DNA of 64,000 bases from Cadophora sp. MPI-SDFR-AT-0126 (Eukaryota > Ascomycota > Leotiomycetes > Helotiales > Ploettnerulaceae): the NCBI GenBank assembly GCA_020747065.1, contig JAGMVK010000009.1, positions 1,426,001 to 1,490,000 on the forward strand, read 5' to 3'. The position numbers and the translations under genes were made by a program. Positions within the stretch are counted from its first letter, which is position 1. Each line of letters begins with the position of its first letter. The notes under the pieces were generated by a model, which was not told the origin of the DNA, searched no databases, and saw only the letters and a list, made by a program, of their open reading frames with translations. This document shows positions 22,263-32,999 of this stretch, one piece after another.

Positions 22263-22670
22263 CGCTTTCGTTCTCTCCTTGAACGGTAGAGCCAGCTGGA
22301 TGGAACGGAATTGCCATTTTCTTTCACACATCCATCCATTCTGCTGACCAATCTTAATAGGAAGAAAAAGTGCGATGGTACTTAGATCTTTCTTGTAGTC
22401 CAATTCAATACCATGCATCTGACGACGGCCTGTTGCCTGGGTGTAATGTACTCTTTCTAAGCAGTTGTCCTTCCAGATCTGAGACCGACTTGTGGCCCAT
22501 GTTCATTTCGCAATATCACTTGTCATGGATACGGAGACCGACCTCAGTTTGTATGTCCTCTTCAGTGTTGTCAGATTGCACTGTGACTTTTGTCGTCATT
22601 TTTGACATGACCGGTCACCACAACCCCAGCCTTATTTGTAATTCTCGAACATTTTAATAACATTCAAAAG

Positions 22671-24582
22671 ATGCACGATCCGGAGGAACAAAGGTTAGAA
22701 CTCGAAAAAATCCAGGTAAGCAATGTACTCTCTCACATTCTATTTCCTTGAGTATTGAACCTTCCAAACCCATACCATGTCCACATTTAAGATTATCTCT
22801 TCACGGATAAGAGACAAATACTGCAAGGATGCTAATATAGAGAAATAGCGAGCAGTCAGCGAAAGCCTGAAAGCTAGGAGGTCATTCCGTGTATCTAAGA
22901 GGACAGCAAGAGGCTTTCGGTCTCAGTCTTTTGCACCTAATGCCTCTGAAGATGCGACGTCGAACTTGACGGAGGTGTACCAAAGCCAACTTTCCCTTGA
23001 AGACGGACCCCGGCAGCAGCTGTCCAACAACAAAGCTAATGCCATAACTGCACTTCCTGTTCGCGACCCCTGGCCCTCAAGCTTCACTGCTTCTGGACAG
23101 CCTGCTAGTCAACAAACATTGGCAAACCCGAGCAGATCGTCAATACAACCTTCTCTCGACTCTCTTCCGCCTATCCTTCCATCTGTCCAACAGCAACCAG
23201 TGACGAATGAAAAAGACCTCTCCGTGATCATGAATTACCTTGACAACATATTTCCGCTGCAGTTCTACTTCTACCAGCCCTCTGCGTCAAATCGAGGTCG
23301 AGGTTGGCTGTTAGCCTTGATCCTCCGATCAAAGTCAACATAGTAAGTCCTCTGGAGGTTGGCCATTCTCGATATCTCAATGTCCGAAATTGCTCCGGGG
23401 AATGAGAAATCGCTGACTTCCTGATCATACAGCTATACAACGTTAGCCTTTGGAACGTTGACCCAGATCATATTCCAGTACGGTGGTGATAGCAGCACCG
23501 AGCCAGGGCTTTCAAAAGAACTGGATGAATATCACACTCTTGCAATCACCGAGCTTCAGCAGTCACTAAAGCGCTTGTCTGAAGCTTCTGGAAATGCCGA
23601 GCTTTTGAGAACAGGTGTCGAGATCCTTGCATGCACAGTCCAGCTCCTGTCAATTGAAGTCTTTAGGGAGACGAAATATTTCAAGGGCTGGAAAAGCGAT
23701 TGGGAATTTCATCTCGACGCCGTTGGAATCGTTCTATGGGTGATTGGGAACGGTCTCGCCCAGGCGTCAACCTCACTGACTTTGCCCATTGTAAGCGAAG
23801 ACGAGATCTCTCGATTCCCGGACAGCTCCATTGGTGACATAGTCGGGGTAAATTTCTACATGACTACTTACATCTGGTCTGATATCTTACGCTGCGCCTG
23901 TTTCGGTCTACGGCATCCTGCTACTCACTCATTCGAATACTTGAGTTATCTCGAGGATGACAGGATTCGATTAGATCGACTGATGGGATGCAAAAACTGG
24001 GCAATGATTGCCATACGAGAAACCACCGATCTGGAGACATGGAAAATCGATATGCAGACACGGGGTACTCTAGATATATCAATGCTGTATCGCAAAGGTG
24101 CAACCATAGAGAGCCGTTTGACCAACGGCTTAAACAGTCTTAAACAGTCAGCCAATGACCGGACATATATCGACCAGATGTCAGATCTAGTCACAGAGGT
24201 CTATGCATTATCAGCACATATTCACCTGTCCGTGGTTCTATGGGGCAATTCTCCTCGCACCCCTTTAGTCCGACTCACTGTCGCCAGTTGCCTTGCCGCC
24301 ATCGAAGCCTTGCCCCAGCATTTGATCGTCCGGACCGCGTTTCCATTCTGCGTTGCTGGCTGTATGGCATCTGATGAACAGAAGGATAGCTTCCGTACAA
24401 TACTTGAAGGCGCTGAAGCCGCTGGGTATCCTCTGGGTATGCTCTGGAACTCGTTAGATGTCATGGAAGAATTTTGGACAATGCGAGAAAAGAATCCTGA
24501 CACAACTCCATTCACTGGGAACAGTGGATGTCCTTGGGCGATTGCAATGGACCGGATGGGAACAAAATCTCTTCTTATCTGA
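22671..24582 (+). CDS. Fungal transcription-factor-like protein without a zinc cluster
   Basis: Three exons, 22671-22715, 22849-23342 and 23433-24582, with introns of 133 and 90 nt, encode 562 aa. Residues ~16-45 are basic (LKARRSFRVSKRTARGFRSQ). A Ser/Pro/Gln-rich stretch follows, then from about residue 145 the 'fungal-specific transcription factor' helical domain begins (VIMNYLDNIFPLQFYFYQPS, GRGWLLALILRSKS, and on to the C-terminus), of the type found behind Zn2Cys6 clusters. No CxxCxxxxxxC cluster is visible in the coding exons or in the preceding 300 bp. The start at 22671 is followed directly by a donor after 15 codons. It may be a cofactor, or the N-terminal exon may be misplaced. No target can be inferred. 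Confidence 0.7.
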
Positions 24583-24810
24583 TAATGGCCGACTATGTTT
24601 TGGTTGGGGAATAATACAGGATGCATTTGGAGTCTGGAAGATGGCTCGATCAACGATGAGTGCGATGTATGGACAATCGCCCAGCATCCAGTCTCACCGT
24701 GCGAATACGGATCGCCGTTCGTCCGATGATTGCCAAGTCAAGGCAAGACAGCAGCTCCAGACAGGACCCCAGCCGTCGACACTTTCACTTTCACTGACAT
24801 CCATTGCGAT

Positions 24811-25827
24811 CTATAGCTCAAATTGAGCCTTCCCCAAAGATCCTTGCAGCTCCATGAGCAGCTCTCCTTTTGCAACAATCTCATCCTGTCGATCGACAAG
24901 TTCACCCACCGACCAATTCACACCCATATACCTCCCATTCATGAACTTGGCTTGTTCCGACGCAAGCCACACAGCCACCCCACCAGCCAGCGCGAAAGTA
25001 TCTTTCGAGAACTTGAGGAATGCTGGCTTGGTGATTGCCGTATGGACGGAACCCGGATGGAGCGATACAGCTACGACATTTGGATTCTCGGCTGCTATGA
25101 ATCGCTGGATGTGTACTTGGACCAGCTTCGAGAGCGAATAGCTAGATGTGTTGGGTAGGATCGCGATAGCCGCAGCACTGGTGATGTTGATGATCGTGGC
25201 TCGTTTTGTATCTCCAACGAGCTTAAGAAACTCCTGCGTCATAAGGAGTGTGCCTTTCACGTTGACCTCCTTCACACGATATAAGTGGAAACTAGAGACG
25301 AGAGGTCGTTAATTGGACTTACGAAGTCATACCAGAAGTCGGCCACATCAACGTCTTTGACAGGAAGCGCCGATCTCCCAGAGCCAGCGTTGTTAATCAG
25401 CACATCTGCTGTACCGAATTGGGATTTGATGTCTGCAAACAGATCTCGGATAGCAGTTTCATCGCGGACATCGAGAGACCGAGCTAGGACAGCAATTTCA
25501 GGATTGATTTGTTTGATATCCAGCGTCGTTGCCTCGAGCTCCTTTGCATTTCGTGCAACGAGAACGATGGCTTTTGCGCCAGCTTTGGCGAATGAAGCAG
25601 CGAATGCCTACATTCCGAGGTCAGATTTGAGTGAACAACCTGGTAGGGATGAGACACACTTTTCGTCCAAGCCCCTGGCTTGCTCCGGTGATGATTATCA
25701 CTTTGCCCCTCTGAGAAAAAGACTCCTGTGTGACATCTAGTTGGGGGTATTCATCTCGGTATACCGTCTTCGTGAACTGGGAGCTGGTGACGAAGAAATC
25801 ATCTGGAAGTTGTGCGAGCTGGTCCAT
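24811..25827 (-). CDS. Short-chain dehydrogenase/reductase (SDR)
   Basis: Three exons, 25660-25827, 25323-25607 and 24811-25269, with 52- and 53-nt introns, encode 303 aa if the start is the ATG at 25827 (MDQLAQLP). The dinucleotide-binding TGASQGLGRK is split from its helix AFAASFAKAGAKAIVLVAR by intron 1, LINNAGSG follows, and the active site has the serine in NITSAA and YSLSK. This is the classical SDR layout, NAD(P)H-dependent; the substrate cannot be told. The frame is open upstream of 25827 for another 35 codons without an ATG, so a short 5' exon may be missing. It lies tail to tail with the transcription-factor-like gene, 228 bp apart. Confidence 0.86.
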
Positions 25828-27018
25828 GTCTTGGGCCGTCCTAACTGGGGGATGGCTAGCAAATGTAGTGAGTTTAGACTGAAGGTTTGACTTGGTAGAT
25901 GGCAATAAGTGTTTTTTAAAAGCATGCCGCAAGAAAGTATTTTTTCAGAGGTCATGCTCAGGATTATATGTGCGACGACTGCAACGCAATCTGACAACCT
26001 ATGCTAAATGCAAACCATGATTTCAAATCCCCTATGTCCCCTAAATACTTCGTGACATTACAATCCTCCTCAGGCGAGCAGGCTTCCATGTACGGTGGCT
26101 GGAAGTTCTTAGCGGCCGACAAAATAAGCGCACTGCGGTTAAGCTATACTACATTTCCTGCATGCTGCTTACTGATCAACACTCACCTGATCATCGAATT
26201 GCACTTTTATATTTGTTGTCTACAAACATAATAGAAATTGAATTGCTATGAGGACCCTGCTCGAGAGACGATTGTGGCAAATGTCCAGCACGGGGAACTC
26301 TGGTTGTGGGTCGAGCCCAAAACAAAATTCCAAATTTTGACCCGACGAGGCTATCGTCGTGCCCTTATGTAATGTTTGGATGACATGTTCGATCACGGGT
26401 GTCACTATCCTTCCACCTGATCCTCCTTTGCGTGCCTTATAGCCCGACATCTCTCGTACCTAGAATTTCCGCATTCACCCCTCGCTTAGAAATATGAGCA
26501 AAACAACAAACAATGACGCTGGAGAGAAGCAATGAGTCCTGTGCTAGAGGATGATTGAAATCGGTGCGCATGAATTTGAATCTGTATATGATGGCGAATA
26601 GTGGTCGGCCAGGTCGACGTGGGTGGTTGGTAGCTCTTGGGCTTCTTCAAAGTTGTTGTATCCATGTCATGGCGCGCTCCTGGTACTTTGTTTGGGATGG
26701 AATCCACATGAACCTTGGATATGCCATCAACTATTAGAATGACGTTTTTTACCGATTTCTGTGCCAGTCTGGTCTCCCTTGCCCGTTGGTGTGTGATCAT
26801 GACAAGGACAAGTTTCAAGCGGCCGAAGGCCCTCCTGTGCATGTTTTAGCATAACTTATGCCATTGACCTCCTATGACATGTTACAAATCCCAAGGAGAT
26901 GCTTCTTTACGGCCAGAAGATAATTTTAATTGTAGTAAAACATTAGAGTAAGAATAGTATGTGGCCTCTTCGTTTTTCTCGTTGACACCCACCCAACCTT
27001 GTCTCCCGTGTGCTAGCT
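25828..27018. other. Intergenic region upstream of the SDR gene
   Basis: 1191 bp between the SDR start and the carboxypeptidase stop. AT-richer than its neighbours. Only short, unconvincing open frames; no repeats or RNA gene recognised. Confidence 0.5.
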
Positions 27019-29371
27019 CTACCCAGTAGTATATGGTCCAACCTCTTCCAAGCTCGAGATTCTCCCCGAGAGGAATTCCAAATGTCTGTAAGCAGCTCCC
27101 GGTGTATACTGCGCGATGAAATGGCCCGCGAGATTTACCGTGACAAATGTTAATCCGCGCTCGGTGTGTGTGACACCTTGACGTCCTTGACCGGCAGTGT
27201 TGTATTGAGGTGGTGGATATGGCATAGGATTTGCAATGAGACCAAGGATAGTGTTAATATTAGGATTGGTGGGTACGTAGAAGTTCAATGTTGGACTTAG
27301 AGATGTGCGGAAGCCTTGGAGGCCACCCCAGGTCTGGGTTGATTAGCTTGTATTTTGCGGTATGCACGTTGCTTATGATATTGGGAGTGAGGAAGATATG
27401 TTTAACATGATAGCATGTCTGGGAAAGGATGCTTACCATATTCTGGATGGTTATGAGAGTTCCGTCCGCAAATATCGTGAAGTCCAGAAGCCCATGTGCG
27501 ATGATAACGTTCTGGGTGCGATCGATTACGGATGGAAGGGGTCCTAGGGCAGAGGGAAGTGATTTGTCGCCATCCAATCTTCCCTCGAAGATATTGGGCT
27601 CGTATTCACAAACCCAAAAGTTTGAGCGTGGAGCATGGATAGTCTTCTGAACATCAGGGCGATCGAAATAGTTGTTTGGACCACCTCCCAAAGATGGGTA
27701 CCCGAGCTCAGACCAGAGATACGGACAGTAATCTGTCAAGTGAGAGACATTAAAGCACGGATTGGCGTAGTAGGTAGCTACAATTACTTGGCCCCATAGA
27801 TCACAACCAGGCAATTTTGGGGGCACTGGAATCGGTCCCGTGGGAGGGAACGTGGAGGTATGTTGGGTCCACAACCGTCTGCGGTTGCTCGGAAATAAGC
27901 CATTGTGTTTGCGTCCAGGCCCATGACGTTGTTGTATCTTCATACTAGTCAGAAAGCTTTCTATTGGGTAAATGTCCACAATATAACCAGTGTGACCCAT
28001 GTACTTACTTTTCCAGTGCGGATACCACAGGAACTATATGAGTTAGCCATAGTTCCACTATTTGAGAGTTCACGTCAAATACCTTCCCTCGAAGTCTCAA
28101 GGTAGTTGAGTATGGGGTCGCTGATATAGATTCCCGAGACATTGAAATACGTCTTGTTGCCAGTATCCAGCATCGCGGAAGAGATATATGGAACGTATTG
28201 TCCAGCGTCTAAGAGGTTCTAATTAGAATTGGGATTTGTTTCCATGGGAAGGAAACTTGCAGCTCTCGCCCGTGAGGTAAATTTTATAGCCCTGGATGGA
28301 AAAAGTGTCGACAAAGTTTTTCCACTACGTGAATGTCAGCGACACATTTCAGGACATTTGAGAGCGAATGATCCGCGTCCAATACTTTGTTCAGACGACC
28401 TGTATAATACAGAAATAGAGGCAAGAAATTGTACGCACGAATCCCATGAAGTGATTTACCACATCAGTCTCATCTCTGACAGTTATGTTTCCTTTTGAGA
28501 ACCCGGTACCAACTGGTTGATCGACATAGATGACATTCGTGAGCTTGTTCCAACTGTAAGCTGTCCAACTAATCAGCTCCTTGTTCGCCACATCTCGACG
28601 ATGAGAGGGGTCTCTTAGCGCTGAAACCGTAAGATCACAACTTACGATTCGGGATGGGTTTGTATGTTCCGGGTTGCCAAATGAATGGCCCTAGTCGACG
28701 TTAGAAGAGCCATTCGCTGGCGGCATGAATGACTTACCGCTCTCCTGAAATACACCTGAAAGCGAGCTACATCCCGGTCCACCGCTGAGCCAGATGACAA
28801 TCTCTTTTTTTGCCACTGGATTGGTTGACGGAAAGAACCAAAACCAGAGATTGTTTGCACTTGCCGCCGTAGAGGGACCAATCGGTAGGGAGCCAGCGTA
28901 GGACTCGCCGATATTGAACTAGAGTCAGATGTGAAGTCAGGTGCTGAGGTTAAGTATTTTGTGAACAGATTTAAGTTTTTTTCAAACATAGAAATATCGT
29001 GAAATGATTCGAGAGTATCATGCAAAGATACGAAGTTGTCATTAAAGGATATAGGAAGTGTAATGTTACTGTGTCAATAGTAGCGAGGATAGAAGCTTTT
29101 AGTAAAAGTAAATAAATATACGTCAATTTCAGGCAAATCATTGCCTTTGACAGCGAATTCTACCCCAGATTAGTCCAAATAAATATTAGGATATCTTAAT
29201 GACCTTACTAGAAGTTTTCTGATTCAGAAAAAGTCCTCCACCTGTACGAGGAGATTCCTTGGCGGCCTCTGGTGGTGTGGATCGCTTGAATGTTGGAGCC
29301 TCGTCGCGGGGACGTAAGGCTCCGACCAACGATACGATGGCCAAAAGAAGAAGGTACTTGATTGTTTGCAT
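27019..29371 (-). CDS. Secreted serine carboxypeptidase (S10 family) with a one-base frame break
   Basis: Ten exons: 29209-29371, 29122-29159, 28738-28918, 28646-28690, 28439-28560, 28261-28324, 28083-28208, 28009-28033, 27437-27937, 27019-27333. All junctions are phase-consistent. A signal peptide ([20 protein letters not shown]) comes first. Catalytic residues are visible: Ser in GESYAGQYVPY (exons 6/7), Asp in [12 protein letters not shown] and His in [22 protein letters not shown] and DQPVGTGFS are family marks. Intron 6 (28209-28260) is GC-AG. Intron 2 is long (203 nt). In exon 9 the frame reads [20 protein letters not shown] and then continues only in another frame ([20 protein letters not shown]); one base is missing between about 27847 and 27875, and no intron fits. 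Either a recent inactivation or an assembly error. If intact, about 526 aa, releasing C-terminal residues outside the cell. Confidence 0.85.
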
Positions 29372-30301
29372 CTTGAAATGTATTGAGATCTCTGTGCCTG
29401 AGAATAGGAAAATCGATGAATATTTCGCGCCAAACATGCGCTTTATGGACTTCGACAGCTCGCTAACCGAGGGAAGACAACAATGCAATATTGGCTTTCT
29501 TATTCAAAGCCTCTTCTGGAAGTTGCAAAGCGATAGATGACCTTGGCTCCTTGCGGCACTATGACCTGTTGTGCGTCTGACTGGGAAGGCTCAAAGCCGA
29601 CTTGGTTCCTTCATTTTGAACGGGTACCTTGGCCAGTACAAAGCCTTCGCTAAGCCTGAGGTGCATGGTGGAATTCTCCCGTCTTTGTCTGTGGCGCCTG
29701 ACACTGGAACTCGATCTCAGAACCACCAACCAGAAGACGGGTAGTTGCAGCAATGCTACAATACCTGCAGCGCCAATTTCGAGTCCAGGAATGATGATCC
29801 TAATATATATCGACGAATAGAAACATTGCCATTAAGCACCTCGTTGGGAAAGCGATTTCGTACCTCGCTTGCGAGACATCCAGTCAGGGGCGATTCCACT
29901 ATCGTTCCAAACATGTTCTTGGGTCGTTCGATAATGTTCTAGAAGCCAACAGAGCGATTCTACAGGTCAAATTTGGGGCGATAGAGGCCCCAAGGCTTCT
30001 GAATACGCCATTCCTGCATGGAATATTCAAATTCCGGATAAACTGCATGCACTGATGCAAGGGAGAAAGGTCTGTGACACCTGTGACCGCCTCCTCCGAC
30101 TTCGCCAGACAGTCACATCCGAGAATACGTGCCCGTAATTCTGTAAGAAAGTCATATCGAATCTATCATACGGTCAACAGAACTGGTCAGGACACCAAAC
30201 ACTTCCCAGCATAGAAGGCTGTTGGAATACACTCAGGTGGGCAGGCGACAAGATGTGCATCGAGATGAAGCTCGGACGCAAACGAATACACAGAAAGCCA
30301 A
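29372..30301. other. Intergenic region upstream of the carboxypeptidase
   Basis: 930 bp. A short plus-strand frame starting at 30056 (MQGRKVCDTCDRLLRLRQTV) has a CxxC pair but stops after 27 codons. Nothing else supported. Confidence 0.45.
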
Positions 30302-30868
30302 TCAAATGGGAGAGAGTATGCTGAGTACTTCGATAGACAAGAAAGGAGATGATGTGATAGATTCGGAACGAGGGTAGGTTTGCTTGGCGTAGCTTACATA
30401 ACGAGACCTGAGGTGGTCCACGACGTCTTTCAAGGCAAATTTTGACTTGACATGGAACACTTCATGATCAGGATTATTGCTATGAGTCCTTATGTAATGG
30501 CAAGGTGCTTGTTCCGTCGTTGGCGGAAGACTGCGTAGATGTCCTGAGTATATCGCATGACATGCACAGAATGTAGTTAGCATGGCTTTCAAAGTCCAAT
30601 ATCCAGCAAATCGACCCTCCTCTAATTCCATGGATCTCTTCTCAATTTGTCCTTGAGCCGTTTCTCTGCCATCTTCCGATGCCTTCCATTCCTCCCATAT
30701 TCTTTGCGCTGAACACGTGGAATTAAATATGACTTGAGGTTGGACTAGATCGTTGCTCGGCTCAACAATTCTTGTCACTCGGGACGATGTGTGTGATGTA
30801 TCTCGTGATTCAATAAATGGCAAACAAAAACCTGAAGCCAGTAGCAAGATATTAGAAGTAGAAGGCAT
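30302..30868 (-). CDS. Orphan ORF, 188 aa
   Basis: Not recognised. A single open frame from the ATG at 30868 to a TGA at 30302-30304. The N-terminus (MPSTSNILLLASGFCLPFIE) has a hydrophobic stretch that could be a weak signal peptide. The middle is charged (EEWKASEDGRETAQGQIEKR) and four cysteines are scattered. Neither adjacent gene suggests a function. It may be a lineage-specific gene or a chance frame; composition is only mildly protein-like. Confidence 0.28.
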   Translation of the reverse strand: MPSTSNILLLASGFCLPFIESRDTSHTSSRVTRIVEPSNDLVQPQVIFNSTCSAQRIWEEWKASEDGRETAQGQIEKRSMELEEGRFAGYWTLKAMLTTFCACHAIYSGHLRSLPPTTEQAPCHYIRTHSNNPDHEVFHVKSKFALKDVVDHLRSRYVSYAKQTYPRSESITSSPFLSIEVLSILSPI

Positions 30869-31843
30869 ACTTCGGCAGCCAACGCTCAAGTTGTCGGTAC
30901 ACAACGGCCATCTCGCTTACGCCAGGGTCAACAACGCTAGAAATCTAACGACCGAAAAAGTCTGCGAAAAGAATGCTCGACCAAGAAAAGAACCCACCCA
31001 ACATTTGAAGCGATTTAATAGTCCAAAATATCGAAATATAAAGGGTTACAGAAGAGAGATCCAGTGCCAAGTGGCGAATACTTTAAGCACAGTTCCGCTA
31101 GAGTGCAGCTACTGCTTCTCTGGTTATGACAATCATTTGATTAAGAGACGCAAAGGGCACTTATATCTCTTCTTCTGGTCTACGTATGAGCTGATATGAA
31201 AATAAAATTGCCTTGGATACATCTCGGCATTGGAACTATTCAAACTGTGTTTGAGATAGGTGAATGATTCGGGTGAAGTGAATCCAGGACAACTAGGCCG
31301 CGTTCGCTCAGGAACAACGCATTGATGTCTGTTGTCTGGAATTGACCACAAATAGATGATGTTTTCAAATCGTAAGTATGAGAACTTCAGTCTCATGCTC
31401 TTCCATCATTATGAATTGCGAGCTCCGAAATCGTCGACTATGATGCCAATCCGCTTCCTCCAACCCAAACTCGCTTAATCCTAGCCCCTATTGTTTTCTA
31501 CTTCACAATAGCAAGCGAGCAAGCTCCAGACTCGATAGAAACAAGAACCAGCAACTGGAGACAATAGTAGATGTTCTGAATAGCAAGTATGGCCCCCCAA
31601 TCAGAGAATACAAATTCTCGCACACACCGAGAAAATCAGTCCTTCTCTTCCTTCTCTCTTCAGCAACGACAGCCCGACGATCTGTTTCCCCAAAGCTTAC
31701 TGCGATTCCAAAAGCAACAGCAACTTTTTTCGTCAACAATCTGACACCTCTTTTTTATCGCAACCTCAATCGACGAACTCTCCTCATTCTCATCCACACA
31801 ACACCCTCCTCTTCTCTCATCTCAACCACCGAAAGCCGCAACA
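30869..31843. other. Intergenic region upstream of the acidic-protein gene
   Basis: 975 bp. The last ~100 bp before 31844 are strongly pyrimidine-rich (CT/CA), as is common at fungal transcription starts. No gene seen. Confidence 0.5.
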
Positions 31844-32999
31844 ATGGTCAGAACCAGAAGACAGAATCCGAACGGCATCCAAAGCCCACTGCGACGCATG
31901 GGTAACCAGCCGGTCCCTCGTCCTCGACCAATACCACCACCACCAAGAGAAGCCGTCTTTCCTCCTGGTATGGCATTCTTCTACGACGAGAATGTCGGTC
32001 TTTACGATGGCGACGTCTCGACCCTGGACTTGGACGGTTCGGTCCGTGCCCCACCTCCATCCGGTGTAATGGCGGTGGCTCGTTCGCCGTCCGTTGCATC
32101 GGATGGAATGGTTCACATTGGCGATGAGGGCGATGATGAGAGTCAAATCTCGGAGCCAGCTATTGAGATCAGATTGTCGGATGACGAGGAAGAGGATGAC
32201 AACGCCGTCATCATCATCCCAGATGATGATCGCTCGGTTATCAGCATCTCGTCGGACTCAGAGAGCGAATTTTCGGACGAAGATATTTCGGACTTGGATC
32301 TCGCGGCTGGAGATGAGAACGAGAACGAATTTGGAGGAGAGGCCGATAACAGACTCCCTCCCTCCCTCCACCAACCACACCAACTCTTCAAACCGCACCG
32401 CCATCGCCTTCATCTCTCCCATCCGCAACAACTCTCCCGACCACACCGTCTCCGTCCCTCCTTCTCCTCCAAACAACTCCGACCCAGACCGCACGATCTC
32501 AGTCCCTCCCTCTCCCATCCGCCCCAACTCCAGCCACCCCTCTCCCGGCCGTACCATCTCCGTCCCATCCACTCCACACCACCATGACGACGAACCAGTT
32601 GCCGATCCCGACCAGACAGAGTCGGAGCATTCGTCTCCTCGTCTCGCAAGTGACAACAACCATGAAGACGAGAACGAGGAAGACGATGAGGACGAAGAGA
32701 TGAGCGACGATGGAATCGTGGACTTCCGAGGTCCTGATCTCCCTCCCTACGTCAACCAAGCACCATCCCATTTCGTTCGAACCTATAGAGGCATCACTAC
32801 CATCTGGAGCGTCGTGGAGTGGGAGAGAGATGGACTAGCCATTCTGGTAGAGGCAGCAGCGGAGCGAGAGAGGGAGAGACTTCGTCGGAGACGTCGCGCC
32901 AACAACGGCGGACAAAGTCGATTGGCGAGGCAGCGCGCTTGGAGACTTTGCCAGCGTGGTATGGAGCATCGTGCTCGTGTGAATGGAAAGTTTGCGTAG
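31844..32999 (+). pseudogene. Acidic low-complexity protein gene, frame broken at a TCCC repeat
   Basis: Two overlapping frames clearly belong to one gene. From the ATG at 31844 (context ACAATGG) the first frame gives ~170 residues: a Pro/Arg-rich start, then an acidic region (IRLSDDEEEDDNAV, ISSDSESEFSDEDISDLDL). The second frame continues from about 32354 to the stop at 32997-32999, with three copies of a TxSVPPSP-like repeat, another acidic run (NEEDDEDEEMSDDGIVDFRG), the folded-looking PSHFVRTYRGITTIWSVVEW and an arginine-rich tail. The break falls in TCCC units at 32354-32369: the frame would close if one base or one 4-bp unit were removed. Total would be about 384 aa. Function unknown; composition suggests a nuclear protein. 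It could be a real inactivation, a length polymorphism or a sequencing error, so the pseudogene label is provisional. Confidence 0.6.
32354..32369. repeat. TCCC tetranucleotide repeat at the frame break
   Basis: C then TCCC x3 then TCC. Each 4-bp unit gained or lost shifts the frame by one base. Confidence 0.8.

Larger units (their letters stand above)
21102..22670. other. Long divergent intergenic region rich in simple repeats
   Basis: 1569 bp upstream of both the F-box gene and the transcription-factor-like gene. It holds GAGGGA-type hexamers (21655-21692), GCCA tetramers (21825-21847), CGAAA pentamers (21893-21910), two TACTTTCG units near 22088 and a C18G6 tract (22239-22262). No convincing gene. 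Confidence 0.55.

Noticed and set aside
25737..25997. Frame beginning MSDCVAVVAHIILS as a possible first exon of the SDR gene
   Set aside because: It is out of phase with the SDR exon, and no donor/acceptor pair joins it to the conserved start without losing that start.
28919..29121. Reading the sequence before exon 3 of the carboxypeptidase as a coding exon
   Set aside because: It is open in another frame but leads to a phase clash; removing it as a 203-nt GT-AG intron joins PEID to FNIGESYAG, the family sequence.
32258..32771. Overlapping minus-strand frames across the acidic-protein gene
   Set aside because: Mirror images of the Ser/Pro/acidic repeats on the plus strand; no independent evidence.
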